DNA of 34,766 bases from Lentisphaerota bacterium (GCA_015061775.1 SUVY01000025.1:1-34766); one strand, 5' to 3'; positions 16,662 through 27,394 are shown, numbered from the stretch's first letter. Numbers and translations are program-made. The notes: generated by a model from the sequence alone, not told the origin.

Positions 16662-16700
16662 TTTCTTTTTTTGGCTCACTCTGAACGCGTTTCAGGGTAT

Positions 16701-16730
16701 AAAAAAGCCCATCCGGATTTCCGGACGGGC
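16701..16730 (-). terminator. Intrinsic terminator of the H-X9-DG prepilin gene
   Basis: Read on the minus strand, GCCCGTCCGG and CCGGATGGGC pair around a short AAAT loop (one G-T wobble) and are followed by six T. This classic Rho-independent terminator lies 22 bases past the prepilin stop. Confidence 0.88.
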
Positions 16731-16752
16731 ATTGGTTCAAGCGTAGTGAAGA

Positions 16753-17520
16753 TCAGTCTTCAAAGTTTTTGATATCGTCAGCGGGGATTTGTATTGCTCC
16801 GCACTTATCCTTGTCGCCGCTGTCGCTGTATTTTACATCGTTGTCAGGAATGAATTTGGTGCTGGCTTGTTCCTTGGTCACGCTTTCCACATGACCGTCA
16901 AGGAAGAACATATTGAGTTCATTATCATGCACGACGAAAAAGTATCCCGCAGTTCCGTTATACAAATTTGAGCGCGGAATCAGCTCGTTGTCCTCTATAC
17001 GTCCGGAGCATCCGCCGATAACCAGCTGAGATGGTGACAGAATGACTTTGGTTGAGCTGCTTTTGACTGTAAGGCGTTTGGTTCCTCTGAAATCAAAACC
17101 CTGGAATTTGTCTTTTACGTCAGCTCCCTGGGCACCGATCACTCCGAGTGCAGCTGCCATCTGACTGTTTGTCGGATTGCGTCCGAGAGTAGGATCGGTA
17201 TTTGTCATGATTGCCGGACAGCGGAAACCTTTGGTGCTCGACAGTTTGCCTTTGGAATGCAGATAACGTGTCCACGCTGCATCTTTTTTGGTATCGTTCA
17301 AAGAGGTGGATGCCATACCGCTTCCATTGACCAGATAACTGTCATTGGCATTCATGGTGACGGTGAGCAGCTTCATAAGCTGTCCCTGATTACTGATGCA
17401 CTCGGTGCGGCGTCCAGCCTGACGTGCCATTCCGACTGCCGGAAAAATCAATCCGGCGAGGATACCGATGATACCTACGACCACCAGCACTTCCACGAGG
17501 GTGAAATGTTTTTTATTCAT
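16753..17520 (-). CDS. Prepilin-like protein with C-terminal H-X9-DG motif
   Basis: A 255-residue secreted, membrane-anchored type IV pilin-like protein. The N terminus MNKKHFTLVEVLVVVGIIGILAGLIFP is a class III prepilin leader: short basic stretch, cleavage before Phe6, Glu at mature position 5, then a hydrophobic helix. The residue before the cut is His, not the usual Gly. Near the C terminus HDNELNMFFLDG fits the H-X9-DG motif of a processing-associated domain common in Planctomycetes and Lentisphaerae. The frame continues 62 codons upstream; the ATG at 17520 is chosen because it starts the leader. It has its own promoter and terminator and is divergent from a second prepilin gene. The partner machinery is not in the window. 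Confidence 0.9.
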   Translation of the reverse strand: MNKKHFTLVEVLVVVGIIGILAGLIFPAVGMARQAGRRTECISNQGQLMKLLTVTMNANDSYLVNGSGMASTSLNDTKKDAAWTRYLHSKGKLSSTKGFRCPAIMTNTDPTLGRNPTNSQMAAALGVIGAQGADVKDKFQGFDFRGTKRLTVKSSSTKVILSPSQLVIGGCSGRIEDNELIPRSNLYNGTAGYFFVVHDNELNMFFLDGHVESVTKEQASTKFIPDNDVKYSDSGDKDKCGAIQIPADDIKNFED

Positions 17521-17571
17521 AATCTTGTTCACTTTCTTTTTTTGGGGTTGAAGACTATTTTTCCACCATAT

Positions 17572-17600
17572 AGAATAGCTGAAAAACGTCAATTTGTCAA
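17572..17600 (-). promoter_or_regulatory. Promoter of the H-X9-DG prepilin gene
   Basis: On the minus strand a perfect TTGACA (17600-17595) is followed after exactly 17 bases by TATTCT (17577-17572). The start codon lies about 52 bases beyond the -10 box. It points away from the matching promoter at 17651. Confidence 0.65.
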
Positions 17601-17650
17601 GCTCGGAAGTGCAAAAAACTATTTTTTTCTTGAAAAAAAACAGTATTGAT

Positions 17651-17679
17651 TTGACAAAACGCCGAAATTCGGCTAAAGT
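17651..17679 (+). promoter_or_regulatory. Promoter of the GspG-like gene with a palindrome in its spacer
   Basis: TTGACA (17651-17656), a 17-base spacer, then TAAAGT (17674-17679). The last 13 bases of the spacer (17661-17673) are an inverted repeat, GCCGAA-A-TTCGGC, touching the -10 box. A protein bound there would be expected to block or alter promoter use. The start codon is 58 bases downstream. Confidence 0.65.
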
Positions 17680-17737
17680 ATATGGTGTGGAAAATGTTCT
17701 CAGCAACGGAAAATATAAAATTTAGGGTATTGATATT

Positions 17738-18400
17738 ATGAACAAACGTTACAATTTCACTCTGGTCGAACTTCTGGTCGTTATCGGCATCATCGCTATC
17801 CTCGCAGGACTCATCCTCGGAGCTGTTACCATGGCTCAGGCAAGCGGACGCAACACCCAGGCAAAAGCTGACATCGCCTCCATCACCATGGCTCTGCGCG
17901 GAGTCGAGACAACCTATGGCAAACTGGTCAATACAGCCGCTGATTTCAACGGCAAAGCTGCGACGAAGAGCACCTCAAAAGAGAGCAACGACACCTGGTT
18001 CATCGACGGAGATGCTTATGACGCATTTATTGCCGAATTGAGTGTTCCCAAAAACGAAGGACTCGACAGCACAAAACTGAATATAAACAAGCGCAAGACG
18101 GTGTTCCTCGAGCCCCGCAGCACATTCGATCCCTCGAAGAAGTATGATGACGACGATACCCAGAAAGCCGCTCTGTGGCGCGACCCCTGGGGAAATGCCT
18201 ATCAGGTCTATCTCAACGTTCAGGGAGAGAAATACCTGAAGCTTGGCAGCAAAGTTCTCGCCGCCGATATCGCCATCTACTCATTCGGACCCAACGGAAC
18301 CGATGACAAAGGATGCAACTCCGATCTCGACACCTGCGAACAGGGAGCAAGTGCCGATGACCACAAGCTCCACGACGACGTGGCAGGCTGGCGCAAGTAA
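17738..18400 (+). CDS. GspG-like pseudopilin
   Basis: A 220-residue prepilin. The leader MNKRYNFTLVELLVVIGIIAILAGLI is cleaved before Phe7, and the hydrophobic helix follows. The residue before the cut is Asn instead of Gly. The C-terminal part has WRDPWGNAYQVYLN and IYSFGPNGTDDKG, matching the DPWG and SxGPNG/DG pattern of type II secretion major pseudopilins (GspG), where the loop binds calcium. No other secretion genes are next to it, so it may be one of many scattered pilin-like genes, as is usual in Lentisphaerae. It has its own promoter and terminator. Confidence 0.88.
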   Translation: MNKRYNFTLVELLVVIGIIAILAGLILGAVTMAQASGRNTQAKADIASITMALRGVETTYGKLVNTAADFNGKAATKSTSKESNDTWFIDGDAYDAFIAELSVPKNEGLDSTKLNINKRKTVFLEPRSTFDPSKKYDDDDTQKAALWRDPWGNAYQVYLNVQGEKYLKLGSKVLAADIAIYSFGPNGTDDKGCNSDLDTCEQGASADDHKLHDDVAGWRK

Positions 18401-18418
18401 GACAGCTGCAGTTCAAAA

Positions 18419-18460
18419 GGGCTGCTGCCGGACACGATGTTCCGCAGCGGCTCTTTTTTT
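18419..18460 (+). terminator. Intrinsic terminator of the GspG-like gene
   Basis: GGGCTGCTGCCGG (18419-18431) pairs with CCGCAGCGGCTC (18442-18453), giving 12 pairs with two G-T wobbles and one bulged C, around a 10-base loop. Seven T follow. It lies 18 bases after the stop codon. Confidence 0.85.
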
Positions 18461-18492
18461 GTCTTTTTTTGCTCAAAAACTTTGTGAAACAA

Positions 18493-18532
18493 CTTGAAAC
18501 AGGCTTGTATTTCAAGGGGTAAGGGGTATATT
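18493..18532 (+). promoter_or_regulatory. Candidate gyrB-recA operon promoter with inverted repeat
   Basis: CTTGAAA (18493-18499) and TTTCAAG (18510-18516) form a perfect inverted repeat with a 10-base centre. It covers a possible -35 box TTGTAT (18505-18510), followed after 16 bases by TATATT (18527-18532). A second AT-rich box TATAAT lies at 18532-18537. The start codon is about 55 bases on. The repeat could be an operator, but its regulator is unknown. Confidence 0.45.
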
Positions 18533-18540
18533 ATAATTAA

Positions 18541-21090
<2,550 letters not shown>

Positions 21091-21114
21091 TTTTAAACAC
21101 AAGGAGTTACTACT

Positions 21115-22167
21115 ATGGCAGAAAAAGATATGCCCGCAATCGATAAAGATAAGAGTTTGCAGATCGCTATCAGCCAGATCGAAAAGGAGTTCGGCAAGGG
21201 CTCCATCATGCGTCTGGGTGATACACAGGCTGCAGTTACCGACGTCAACGTGTTCAGCACCGGAAGTCTCTCCCTCGACCTCGCGCTCGGAATCAATGGA
21301 CTTCCTGCCGGACGTATCGTTGAGATTTTCGGACCTGAGTCCAGCGGAAAGACCACCGTCTGTCTCCACGTCATCGCCAATGCTCAGGCGAAGGGCGGAA
21401 AGTGCGCCATCATCGACGCCGAACACGCCATCGACCCCGGCTATGCCAAAAAGATCGGAGTCAATATCGACGATCTGCTGATCTCCCAGCCGGATTGCGG
21501 AGAGGATGCCCTCAATATCGTTGATTGTCTGCTCCGCAGCAATGCGATCGATGTTCTCGTTGTTGACTCTGTCGCGGCACTGGTTCCCCGCGCAGAGATC
21601 GAGGGACAGATGGGAGACTCCCACGTCGGACTTCAGGCGCGTCTCATGTCACAGGCTCTCCGTAAAATCACCGGAGCCGCCAGCCGCGGACGCACCTGCG
21701 TCATCTTCACCAACCAGATCCGCGAGAAGATCGGAGTCATCTACGGCAACCCCGAGACCACTCCCGGCGGAAACGCCCTCAAATTTTACGCCTCCATCCG
21801 TATGGATATCCGCAAAACCAGCGTCATCAAATCCGGAGAGCAGGTTCTGGGCAACCGCGCCAGAGTCAAAGTCATCAAAAACAAAATGGCTCCTCCGTTC
21901 AAAGTCGCAGAGTTCGATATCATGTATAACGAGGGAATCTCCAAAGTCGGCTCGATCATCGACGTCGCAACTGATCTCGGACTGCTGGAAAAACGCGGTT
22001 CATGGTTCAGTTTTGAGGGAGAGCAGCTCGGACAGGGCAGAGATCAGGTCAAAGCACTTATGACCGACAGCCCCGAACTGCGCGAGCGCGTCACCAGAAA
22101 GATCATGGAAGTCCTCTATCCGGAGCAGGCTGCTGCTCAGCAGGAAAAGTCCGCAGAGACCAAGTGA
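21115..22167 (+). CDS. recA: Recombinase RecA
   Basis: ATP-dependent DNA strand-exchange protein, central to homologous recombination and the SOS response. The 350-residue protein has Walker [10 protein letters not shown] (73-81), Walker [16 protein letters not shown], the L1/L2 DNA-binding loops ([19 protein letters not shown] and [30 protein letters not shown]) and an acidic/Gln-rich C-terminal tail. AAGGAG lies before the ATG. Only 24 bases separate it from gyrB, leaving no room for its own standard promoter there. It is therefore probably driven from upstream of or within gyrB. No LexA-like box was recognised in the gap, and no recX or lexA lies nearby. Confidence 0.98.
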   Translation: MAEKDMPAIDKDKSLQIAISQIEKEFGKGSIMRLGDTQAAVTDVNVFSTGSLSLDLALGINGLPAGRIVEIFGPESSGKTTVCLHVIANAQAKGGKCAIIDAEHAIDPGYAKKIGVNIDDLLISQPDCGEDALNIVDCLLRSNAIDVLVVDSVAALVPRAEIEGQMGDSHVGLQARLMSQALRKITGAASRGRTCVIFTNQIREKIGVIYGNPETTPGGNALKFYASIRMDIRKTSVIKSGEQVLGNRARVKVIKNKMAPPFKVAEFDIMYNEGISKVGSIIDVATDLGLLEKRGSWFSFEGEQLGQGRDQVKALMTDSPELRERVTRKIMEVLYPEQAAAQQEKSAETK

Positions 22168-22183
22168 TCTACGGGGAAGTGCG

Positions 22184-24730
22184 ATGTTCTCTCTGTCAGT
22201 AAAATTTTTCCGAACTGCAAAGACGGCGTGCCTTATGGGCGCGCTGGCACTTCCTGCATTGCTTGGAGCATTCATGTTCGGTTCTGCGGAAACTCCGGGA
22301 GACGCTTCCATGAGACAGGGAGATGCTGCAATAAGCACCGGTGACCGAAAGAGTGCAGAGAGATTTTATTTACGCGCTCTTGAACAGGGTAAAGAGGACA
22401 TAACTCTTTGGAGCACCGCGCTTTTCCGGCTGGGAACACTCGCGCTGCAAAGAAATGATATTCCCCGGGCGAAGGCTCTGTTGCAGGAGTTCCGCCAGCG
22501 GATACCTGCGGGCTCAGCTGGCACTCTTCCCGGAGAGATCATGGCGGCGGAGGGCGATTATGCCGGAGCTGAAAAATTCTTCAACACTCTGATTTCCCGC
22601 AACGATGTGTTCGCCGATCAGGCGCGTTTCGGACTTGCGGATATCAGAATAAAACAGCAGAAATACGAAGAGGCACTCAAGATACTTGTTCCGTTGAAGG
22701 AGTCGCGTTCAGCTCATATCGCAAGACGTTCCGAGTACGCCCAGATACTTACTCTGATAAAGATGGGTAAAATCGCTGAGGCGGAAAAGCTGCTTGAGAT
22801 CCCCCTCAAAGAGAGCCGCGACAGCAACTTTATGATGCTGAGACTTCTGTGTGCCGCAAAATCAGATGATATCAGTTTTTTCCGCAAACATTATCAGCAG
22901 GCGGTGACCGGAGTCGAGGCAGATGAGTTTGTGAGCACCGTTTCCGAGTTCGGAGCGGAACTTGCCGCAAAAAAATCCGATCCCCTCTATGCGGCAAAAC
23001 TTTATGAGGACGCATTCTGTTTCGCGCTTGACAGCGGGCGCAAACGCGAGCTTGCCGGAAAACTCTTTTCCTGCTGTGCCGCTTTCGATGCGGAACGGGC
23101 GGCACAGGTCGCTGAAAAATACGCGAGATTGTTTCCGCACGCTTCGGACAGAGCTCTTATGCAGATGCAGTCCGGAAGATTGCTGGCTTCACAGGGAAAA
23201 TATTCTCAGGCAGTCAAATTCTACATGAATGTCGTCCACGACAGCGAAAACCTGCTTGTCGAGCGGAGAGCTGCCGCATTGGAGGGCGCAAGTGCCGCAG
23301 AGCAGGGCGGATTAGTCAAGGAGGCAGAGTATTTTTATGATCTGCTTATCACCAACTCTCCTGAAATCAGCGAGCGTGAACAGGCCTCTTTGCAGTATGC
23401 AGGTTTCCTTATGCGCCGCAGGGAGCATTCCCGCGCCGCAAAGATCCTCGACAGACTTTTCCGCAGCAGTTCGGCCGCTGTACGCGAACAGGCGGCATAC
23501 CGTCTGCTTCAGGCAAAGAGTTCAGAGAGTGTGCTGAGTGAAAAAGACATACAATACTCCTCTCTGCTGGAAAAATCCCGCGACAGAAAGATTGCCGAGT
23601 TCGGCTGTTTTATTTCAGCTGAGATAGCCCGTATTTCCGGACGCTCCGATAAGGAGGTCAGGGAAAAATATCTTGAGTTTATCAAAAAGTATCCCGCAAG
23701 CAAGTTTGTTCCGCAGGCGCGTTTTCATGCGGCGAGGCTTGCCGGAAAGGGAGGCAAATATATAGAGGCGGCAAAGGAGTTTATCTCTTTCGCCGATAAA
23801 TTTCCGGAGCACAAGAACTCCGGAGCCGCGCGTTTCATGGCTATCGACTACTTTTGCCGCGCTTCTGATACCGCAGCTGCTGCGGAGCAGTTGAAAAAGC
23901 TCAGGGAGCAGCGCAAATATCCGGAAGCATTTTCCGCAGGATTGCTCTATATGGGTGAGTATATGCTCAACCGCAATGAGTGTAAAAAGGCACTTGAGCT
24001 TATTTCTGAAATGACTTCCGGAAAAGACTTTGAGCACTTTTCCAGCCGCGCCGATATGCTTTATCTCCAGGCCCGGCTCCATGCCCGGCTGAAGGATTAC
24101 GACAATGCAGTGGCTGCTCTCGATAAACTGATAGCCGGCTTTCCGGGCTCTCAGGAGTCAGCCGACGCCAATTTCCTTGCAGGAAACCTGCGGTTTGATG
24201 TTTACAACGACTATAAACGTGCCGAACAGCACTTCAAACGCGCTTATGAGCTTGCTTCCGGAGCGGTAACTTCCAATGCCTGCGCCGGAAGGCTTGCCGA
24301 CTGCCGGTACACCATGTATCTCGGCAATAAAGATGCCGAACTGCTTGCGTCCGCCGAAGAGATATTCCGAATGCTTGCTGAAAAAGCAGTTCTTCCGGCA
24401 ATGCGGCTCCAGGCGCAATACAAGGCGGGAAAATGCCGGGAAACGGCAGGTGACAGCGAGAAGGCTTTCGAGGATTATGAACAGGTTCTTTACCTCGCGC
24501 TGTCTCTCCGGGAGAGCGGCTTGACGCCCGAGCAGAGATGGTGCGAACTTGCAGCTTATAATGCTATACAGCTTGCTTTGTCCCAAAAGGATTTTGAGGC
24601 AAATACCAGAGCGCAGCAGATACTTCAGGTTTACCGTAAACTCGGATTTGAACACAGCAATTACGATTTCGATATATTGAAGAAGAATATACGCGAAAGA
24701 CAGCAACTTATGAACAGAGGAGCAAGATAA
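22184..24730 (+). CDS. Large exported TPR-repeat protein
   Basis: An 848-residue protein with an N-terminal hydrophobic signal or anchor (about 12-33), followed almost entirely by helical TPR-like repeats. Examples are DAAISTGDRKSAERFYLRALEQ, AEGDYAGAEKFFNTLI, KQQKYEEALKIL, LASQGKYSQAVKFYMNVV, KDYDNAVAALDKLIAGFP and DYKRAEQHFKRAYELA. It probably sits in the periplasm and binds partner proteins. The start is 16 bases after recA with GGGGAAG upstream. ExbB follows 3 bases after its stop. TPR proteins such as YbgF/CpoB accompany Tol systems, so a scaffold role for the following ExbB/ExbD motor is reasonable. It is far longer than CpoB and lacks a recognised enzymatic domain. Confidence 0.85.
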   Translation: MFSLSVKFFRTAKTACLMGALALPALLGAFMFGSAETPGDASMRQGDAAISTGDRKSAERFYLRALEQGKEDITLWSTALFRLGTLALQRNDIPRAKALLQEFRQRIPAGSAGTLPGEIMAAEGDYAGAEKFFNTLISRNDVFADQARFGLADIRIKQQKYEEALKILVPLKESRSAHIARRSEYAQILTLIKMGKIAEAEKLLEIPLKESRDSNFMMLRLLCAAKSDDISFFRKHYQQAVTGVEADEFVSTVSEFGAELAAKKSDPLYAAKLYEDAFCFALDSGRKRELAGKLFSCCAAFDAERAAQVAEKYARLFPHASDRALMQMQSGRLLASQGKYSQAVKFYMNVVHDSENLLVERRAAALEGASAAEQGGLVKEAEYFYDLLITNSPEISEREQASLQYAGFLMRRREHSRAAKILDRLFRSSSAAVREQAAYRLLQAKSSESVLSEKDIQYSSLLEKSRDRKIAEFGCFISAEIARISGRSDKEVREKYLEFIKKYPASKFVPQARFHAARLAGKGGKYIEAAKEFISFADKFPEHKNSGAARFMAIDYFCRASDTAAAAEQLKKLREQRKYPEAFSAGLLYMGEYMLNRNECKKALELISEMTSGKDFEHFSSRADMLYLQARLHARLKDYDNAVAALDKLIAGFPGSQESADANFLAGNLRFDVYNDYKRAEQHFKRAYELASGAVTSNACAGRLADCRYTMYLGNKDAELLASAEEIFRMLAEKAVLPAMRLQAQYKAGKCRETAGDSEKAFEDYEQVLYLALSLRESGLTPEQRWCELAAYNAIQLALSQKDFEANTRAQQILQVYRKLGFEHSNYDFDILKKNIRERQQLMNRGAR

Positions 24731-24733
24731 ACC

Positions 24734-25351
24734 ATGCTTTTTATGAAACTTATGAAGGACGGAGGCCCTGTGATGTGGGTCATTCTGGTGCTCGATATCA
24801 TCGCGCTTGCGGTGATCCTGCAGAAGACCTTTCAATTTCACCGCGAAGAGATCAATATCCGCGAGCTGCTCCGCGGTTTGTTCAACGTTTTGAAACGCGA
24901 TGGATTCGTCGAGGCGATCTCACTCTGTGATAACACTCCCGGACCGGTTGCCCGTATGCTCAGTGCGGCGATCGCCGCCAAACAGCAGGGAAACGAAGAT
25001 ATCCGCAGCGCGATCGACGATGCGGCATTTACAGAGATTCCCCGTCTCGAGCGCGGAGTGCGCCTTTTGGGAACGATAGGATTTATTCTGCCTCTGACCG
25101 GTTTTCTGGGAACCGTAGTCGGAATGCTTCAGGCATTTGAGAAAGTTCAGGCTGTGTCTGCCTTTACCGCTTCTGCTGTTTCCGGAGCTGTCACTTCTGC
25201 GTTGATCACCAGCGCGGCGGGACTTGCCGGAGCGATTCCATGCTATATCGCGTATAACTTTCTGGTGTCCCGCATCGACACGATAACGCTCGATATGGAC
25301 CGGGCGGCGTTGGAGATACAGAGCTTCTTTGAGCGCAATAAAAATCAATAA
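24734..25351 (+). CDS. MotA/TolQ/ExbB-family proton channel protein
   Basis: A 205-residue inner membrane protein with three membrane helices: about 13-31, then FILPLTGFLGTVVGMLQAF, then VTSALITSAAGLAGAIPCYIAYNFLV. The last two carry the family motifs GLLGTVxGM and ALxTxAxGLxxAIP, with the threonines thought to line the proton path. With ExbD it would form a proton-driven motor that energises envelope proteins. GAGGAG precedes the ATG. Whether it serves a Ton, Tol or other system is not clear. No TolB, Pal or TonB-dependent receptor is in the window. Confidence 0.92.
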   Translation: MLFMKLMKDGGPVMWVILVLDIIALAVILQKTFQFHREEINIRELLRGLFNVLKRDGFVEAISLCDNTPGPVARMLSAAIAAKQQGNEDIRSAIDDAAFTEIPRLERGVRLLGTIGFILPLTGFLGTVVGMLQAFEKVQAVSAFTASAVSGAVTSALITSAAGLAGAIPCYIAYNFLVSRIDTITLDMDRAALEIQSFFERNKNQ

Positions 25352-25363
25352 ACGGTAAGCAGG

Positions 25364-25837
25364 ATGGAAAAAGAGCTTGTCAAACGCCGCCGTTACCGCA
25401 CGCGGCTCAAATATTTCAAACGCTGGCCGGAGCTTACAGCTCTGCTCGATGTGCTTTGCCTGCTGCTGCTGTTTTTTGCTCTTGCGGGAAGTTTCATAAG
25501 GATTCCCGGAATCGGAGTCGAACTTCCGCGTATTGCTGCTCCGGAAGTAGCCGAGCTTGAGCGGTTTGTTGTTTCGGTCACGCCTCCGGCAAAAGAGGGT
25601 GCGGAGTGTCAGTTTTATTTCAAAGACAAAGTCGTTACCTTCGATGAGTTGAAACATGAGTTTTCCACCATCAAAGACAAGTCGGTCAAGCGCACGGTCA
25701 TCATCTGTGCAGACAGCAAAGTTCCGTTCGATACGGTGGCGCAGGTGATGGCGGCGGCTGAGGCGGCGGAGCTCTCGAGTTTCATTGCAGTAATGCCTCC
25801 TGAAATACGGGGCGGAGTAGTTATCGAAAAGCAGTAA
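25364..25837 (+). CDS. ExbD/TolR-family protein
   Basis: A 157-residue partner of the ExbB-like protein. A basic cytoplasmic N terminus (KRRRYRTRLKYFKR) leads into one membrane helix, LTALLDVLCLLLLFFALAGSF, with Asp29 at the proton-carrying position. The periplasmic part has KDKVVTFDELKHEFSTIKDKSVKRTVIICADSKVPFDTVAQVMAAAEAAELSSFIAV, which fits the ExbD/TolR pattern of a beta strand, then ADxxVPF, then a helix. It starts 12 bases after exbB and ends 3 bases before the next gene, so the three are surely co-expressed. Confidence 0.92.
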   Translation: MEKELVKRRRYRTRLKYFKRWPELTALLDVLCLLLLFFALAGSFIRIPGIGVELPRIAAPEVAELERFVVSVTPPAKEGAECQFYFKDKVVTFDELKHEFSTIKDKSVKRTVIICADSKVPFDTVAQVMAAAEAAELSSFIAVMPPEIRGGVVIEKQ

Positions 25838-25840
25838 AAA

Positions 25841-26530
25841 ATGAATACCCGAAGCAGTATCAAGCGCAAATGGCGTTTCAGCCGCACGTCATCAACATAT
25901 TGGCAGGAGTTATCTGCCGCATTGTTGACAGCTGCGGTTGTGCATCTGCTTTTTTTTGCGGTGTTCAAATACCGCGAGTCTGAAGCTTCCGAGCTGAGCA
26001 AAGGGTCTAAGATAACGCTTTACAACGTTACGGCAATGGAGAAAAATCAGCGTTCCAGAACGGTGAAGTGGCTGCAGATGCATGATCCGAAGCTTGCTGT
26101 ACGCGGAGACTCTCCCTTCGGATTTGCCGGCTTGATGCCGAAAGAAAAACGCCGCACCATCACGGTCAGCGAATTCAAGCCTGAACTCGATATTCCGGAA
26201 GCGGCAGAGTTGAAGTATGTTCCGTCAACGGTCAGAGCTGCGGAGTTGAAAGATTTTCCGCAGGTATCGCTCTTGAAAACTCCCGGCAAGGGAGAGACGG
26301 TCGTTCTTGATCCACGCGGAAAGAGAGCCGGATTTGACTTGAGCCGTATAAAAGCGGCAGTTCCCGGAACTGGAGTGTACCGGCTTTCCGGAGAGGGTTT
26401 GCTGCGCCGGGTCGAAGTTGTAAAATCAACAGCTCCTGAGCAGGACAGACTCTTTTCTCAACTCCTGCTGGATACAGATATTTCAAGCAGCGGAGAGTTT
26501 ACCGTGATCTGGGCAGGAGGTGCGCAATGA
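25841..26530 (+). CDS. TonB-like membrane-anchored periplasmic protein
   Basis: A 229-residue protein with a basic cytoplasmic tail (1-22), one membrane helix (about 24-42) and a periplasmic remainder, the layout of TonB. It lacks the long proline-rich spacer of classic TonB. The C-terminal segment GVYRLSGEGLLRRVEVVKSTAPEQDRLFSQLLL resembles the TonB C-terminal pattern of strand, G, VxVVxSS, xxLD and helix, and ends with strand FTVIWAG. Position directly after ExbB and ExbD supports a role as the part that carries force outward. The similarity is weak and judged by eye, so the role is an inference. Confidence 0.6.
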   Translation: MNTRSSIKRKWRFSRTSSTYWQELSAALLTAAVVHLLFFAVFKYRESEASELSKGSKITLYNVTAMEKNQRSRTVKWLQMHDPKLAVRGDSPFGFAGLMPKEKRRTITVSEFKPELDIPEAAELKYVPSTVRAAELKDFPQVSLLKTPGKGETVVLDPRGKRAGFDLSRIKAAVPGTGVYRLSGEGLLRRVEVVKSTAPEQDRLFSQLLLDTDISSSGEFTVIWAGGAQ

Positions 26531-26772
26531 ACAGTATCACTTACGCCGACGCATTTTGCACCTACTTTGTCTGCTTTCTCATATTCATCGCAATTTTATG
26601 GAATCGGGAAAGCTCCCGGGTGAAACGCCGCGAGCGTCGGAATTTCAGTACAAGACTGTTTTTCTGCGACAAGTGCCGCCGTCCGTTTCTCCAGGAAGAG
26701 GACATCAACCTCTGCCGCTGTCCGCGCTGCAATACAGTCTGCATAAGACCGCGCAGGAGAGACCTTGAATGA
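26527..26772 (+). CDS. Small membrane protein with zinc ribbon
   Basis: An 81-residue protein with one hydrophobic helix (about 9-25) and then a basic cytoplasmic or periplasmic part holding CDKC (47-50) and CPRC (65-68), with extra Cys63. The two CxxC pairs fit a rubredoxin-like zinc ribbon. It begins in an ATGA overlap with the TonB-like gene and ends in another overlap with the lipoprotein gene, so translation is coupled through all three. No named family is recognised. Tight coupling suggests a role in the same ExbB/ExbD system. Confidence 0.75.
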   Translation: MNSITYADAFCTYFVCFLIFIAILWNRESSRVKRRERRNFSTRLFFCDKCRRPFLQEEDINLCRCPRCNTVCIRPRRRDLE

Positions 26773-27146
26773 AAAAATTTTACCAGCAAATTATTTGCGC
26801 AATCATTTTGGGAGCGATCTGTTCCGGATGTGCATGGTTTCTGCCTCCGGGAGAGGCTCCTGAGGGAAAAATCACAGATAACTCCCAAGATAAGAACCTC
26901 AGCTCCGAAGAGCTCATGCATCACGCCGCGACATCGCTTTGCGGATTTCTCCTTACAACGCCTGAGATAACGTCCATCAACTGCGCAGATATGATATCCG
27001 AAAGAGTTTTGCGCGAAGCATCGTCAGTTACGGGAACCGTATTGAATAGAGCAAGCAGATACACGCTATCCTGCCGCAATGACGGAAAAAAGGTTTACTT
27101 CACCATAACCTGCTCCGGTAAGACTCTCTGGAGTTATCCTGAGTGA
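26769..27146 (+). CDS. Small lipoprotein of unknown function
   Basis: A 125-residue protein with a lipoprotein signal: MKKFYQQIICAIILGAICSGCAWF, with Cys21 as the likely lipidated residue. Residue +2 is Ala, so outer-membrane sorting is possible if E. coli-like rules hold. The mature part contains four further cysteines (CGF, NCAD, SCRN, TCSG), which could form disulfides, and a strand-rich end YTLSCRNDGKKVYFTITCSGKTLWSY. I do not recognise the family. Last gene of the gyrB operon. By position it could be the outer-membrane end of the ExbB/ExbD assembly. Confidence 0.78.
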   Translation: MKKFYQQIICAIILGAICSGCAWFLPPGEAPEGKITDNSQDKNLSSEELMHHAATSLCGFLLTTPEITSINCADMISERVLREASSVTGTVLNRASRYTLSCRNDGKKVYFTITCSGKTLWSYPE

Positions 27147-27206
27147 TTTTATCTCCTCTGAAGGAATGAGGTTCGCGCTCACGCCGCAATAAACGCCTGC
27201 CAGACA

Positions 27207-27328
27207 ACACACAAAACTACTCTGCACGCCCAGACCATAAATCTATGCCGTGGCGACCAACGGAGTATAGACGTCGGTTAGGAAACACACAAATCTACTC
27301 TGCACGCCCCAAACGCAAATTTATGCCG
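27207..27328. repeat. Pair of 44-base direct repeats, 78 bases apart
   Basis: Copies at 27207-27250 and 27285-27328 share ACACACAAA, CTACTCTGCACGCCC, AAAT and TATGCCG in register, with about seven differences. The repeats are old enough to have diverged. They could be remains of a mobile element or of a duplicated regulatory site. Confidence 0.75.
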
Positions 27329-27394
27329 AGGCAGAAACGAGACCGCCGTCCCCCGATCAAGCCCGACAAACTGGAGGGCGCGACACTGCAAAAA

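Larger units (their letters stand above)
16409..16752. other. Intergenic region with hairpin, short repeats and terminator
   Basis: This 344-base gap between converging genes (FKBP rightward, prepilin leftward) has no credible gene. It holds a long hairpin repeat with its tail (16425-16511), four copies of a 15-base motif (16523-16661), and the prepilin terminator (16701-16730). The part 16538-16596 shows nothing recognisable. Confidence 0.7.

Noticed and set aside
16450-16740. 96-codon minus-strand frame rich in Arg, Glu and Gln after the FKBP gene
   Set aside because: Its charged stretch is simply the 15-base repeat translated on the minus strand, and it ends in the long hairpin.
16384-16760. 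A tRNA or other known RNA gene in the FKBP-prepilin gap
   Set aside because: No cloverleaf arms or TTC-loop consensus could be found; the structures present are simple hairpins.
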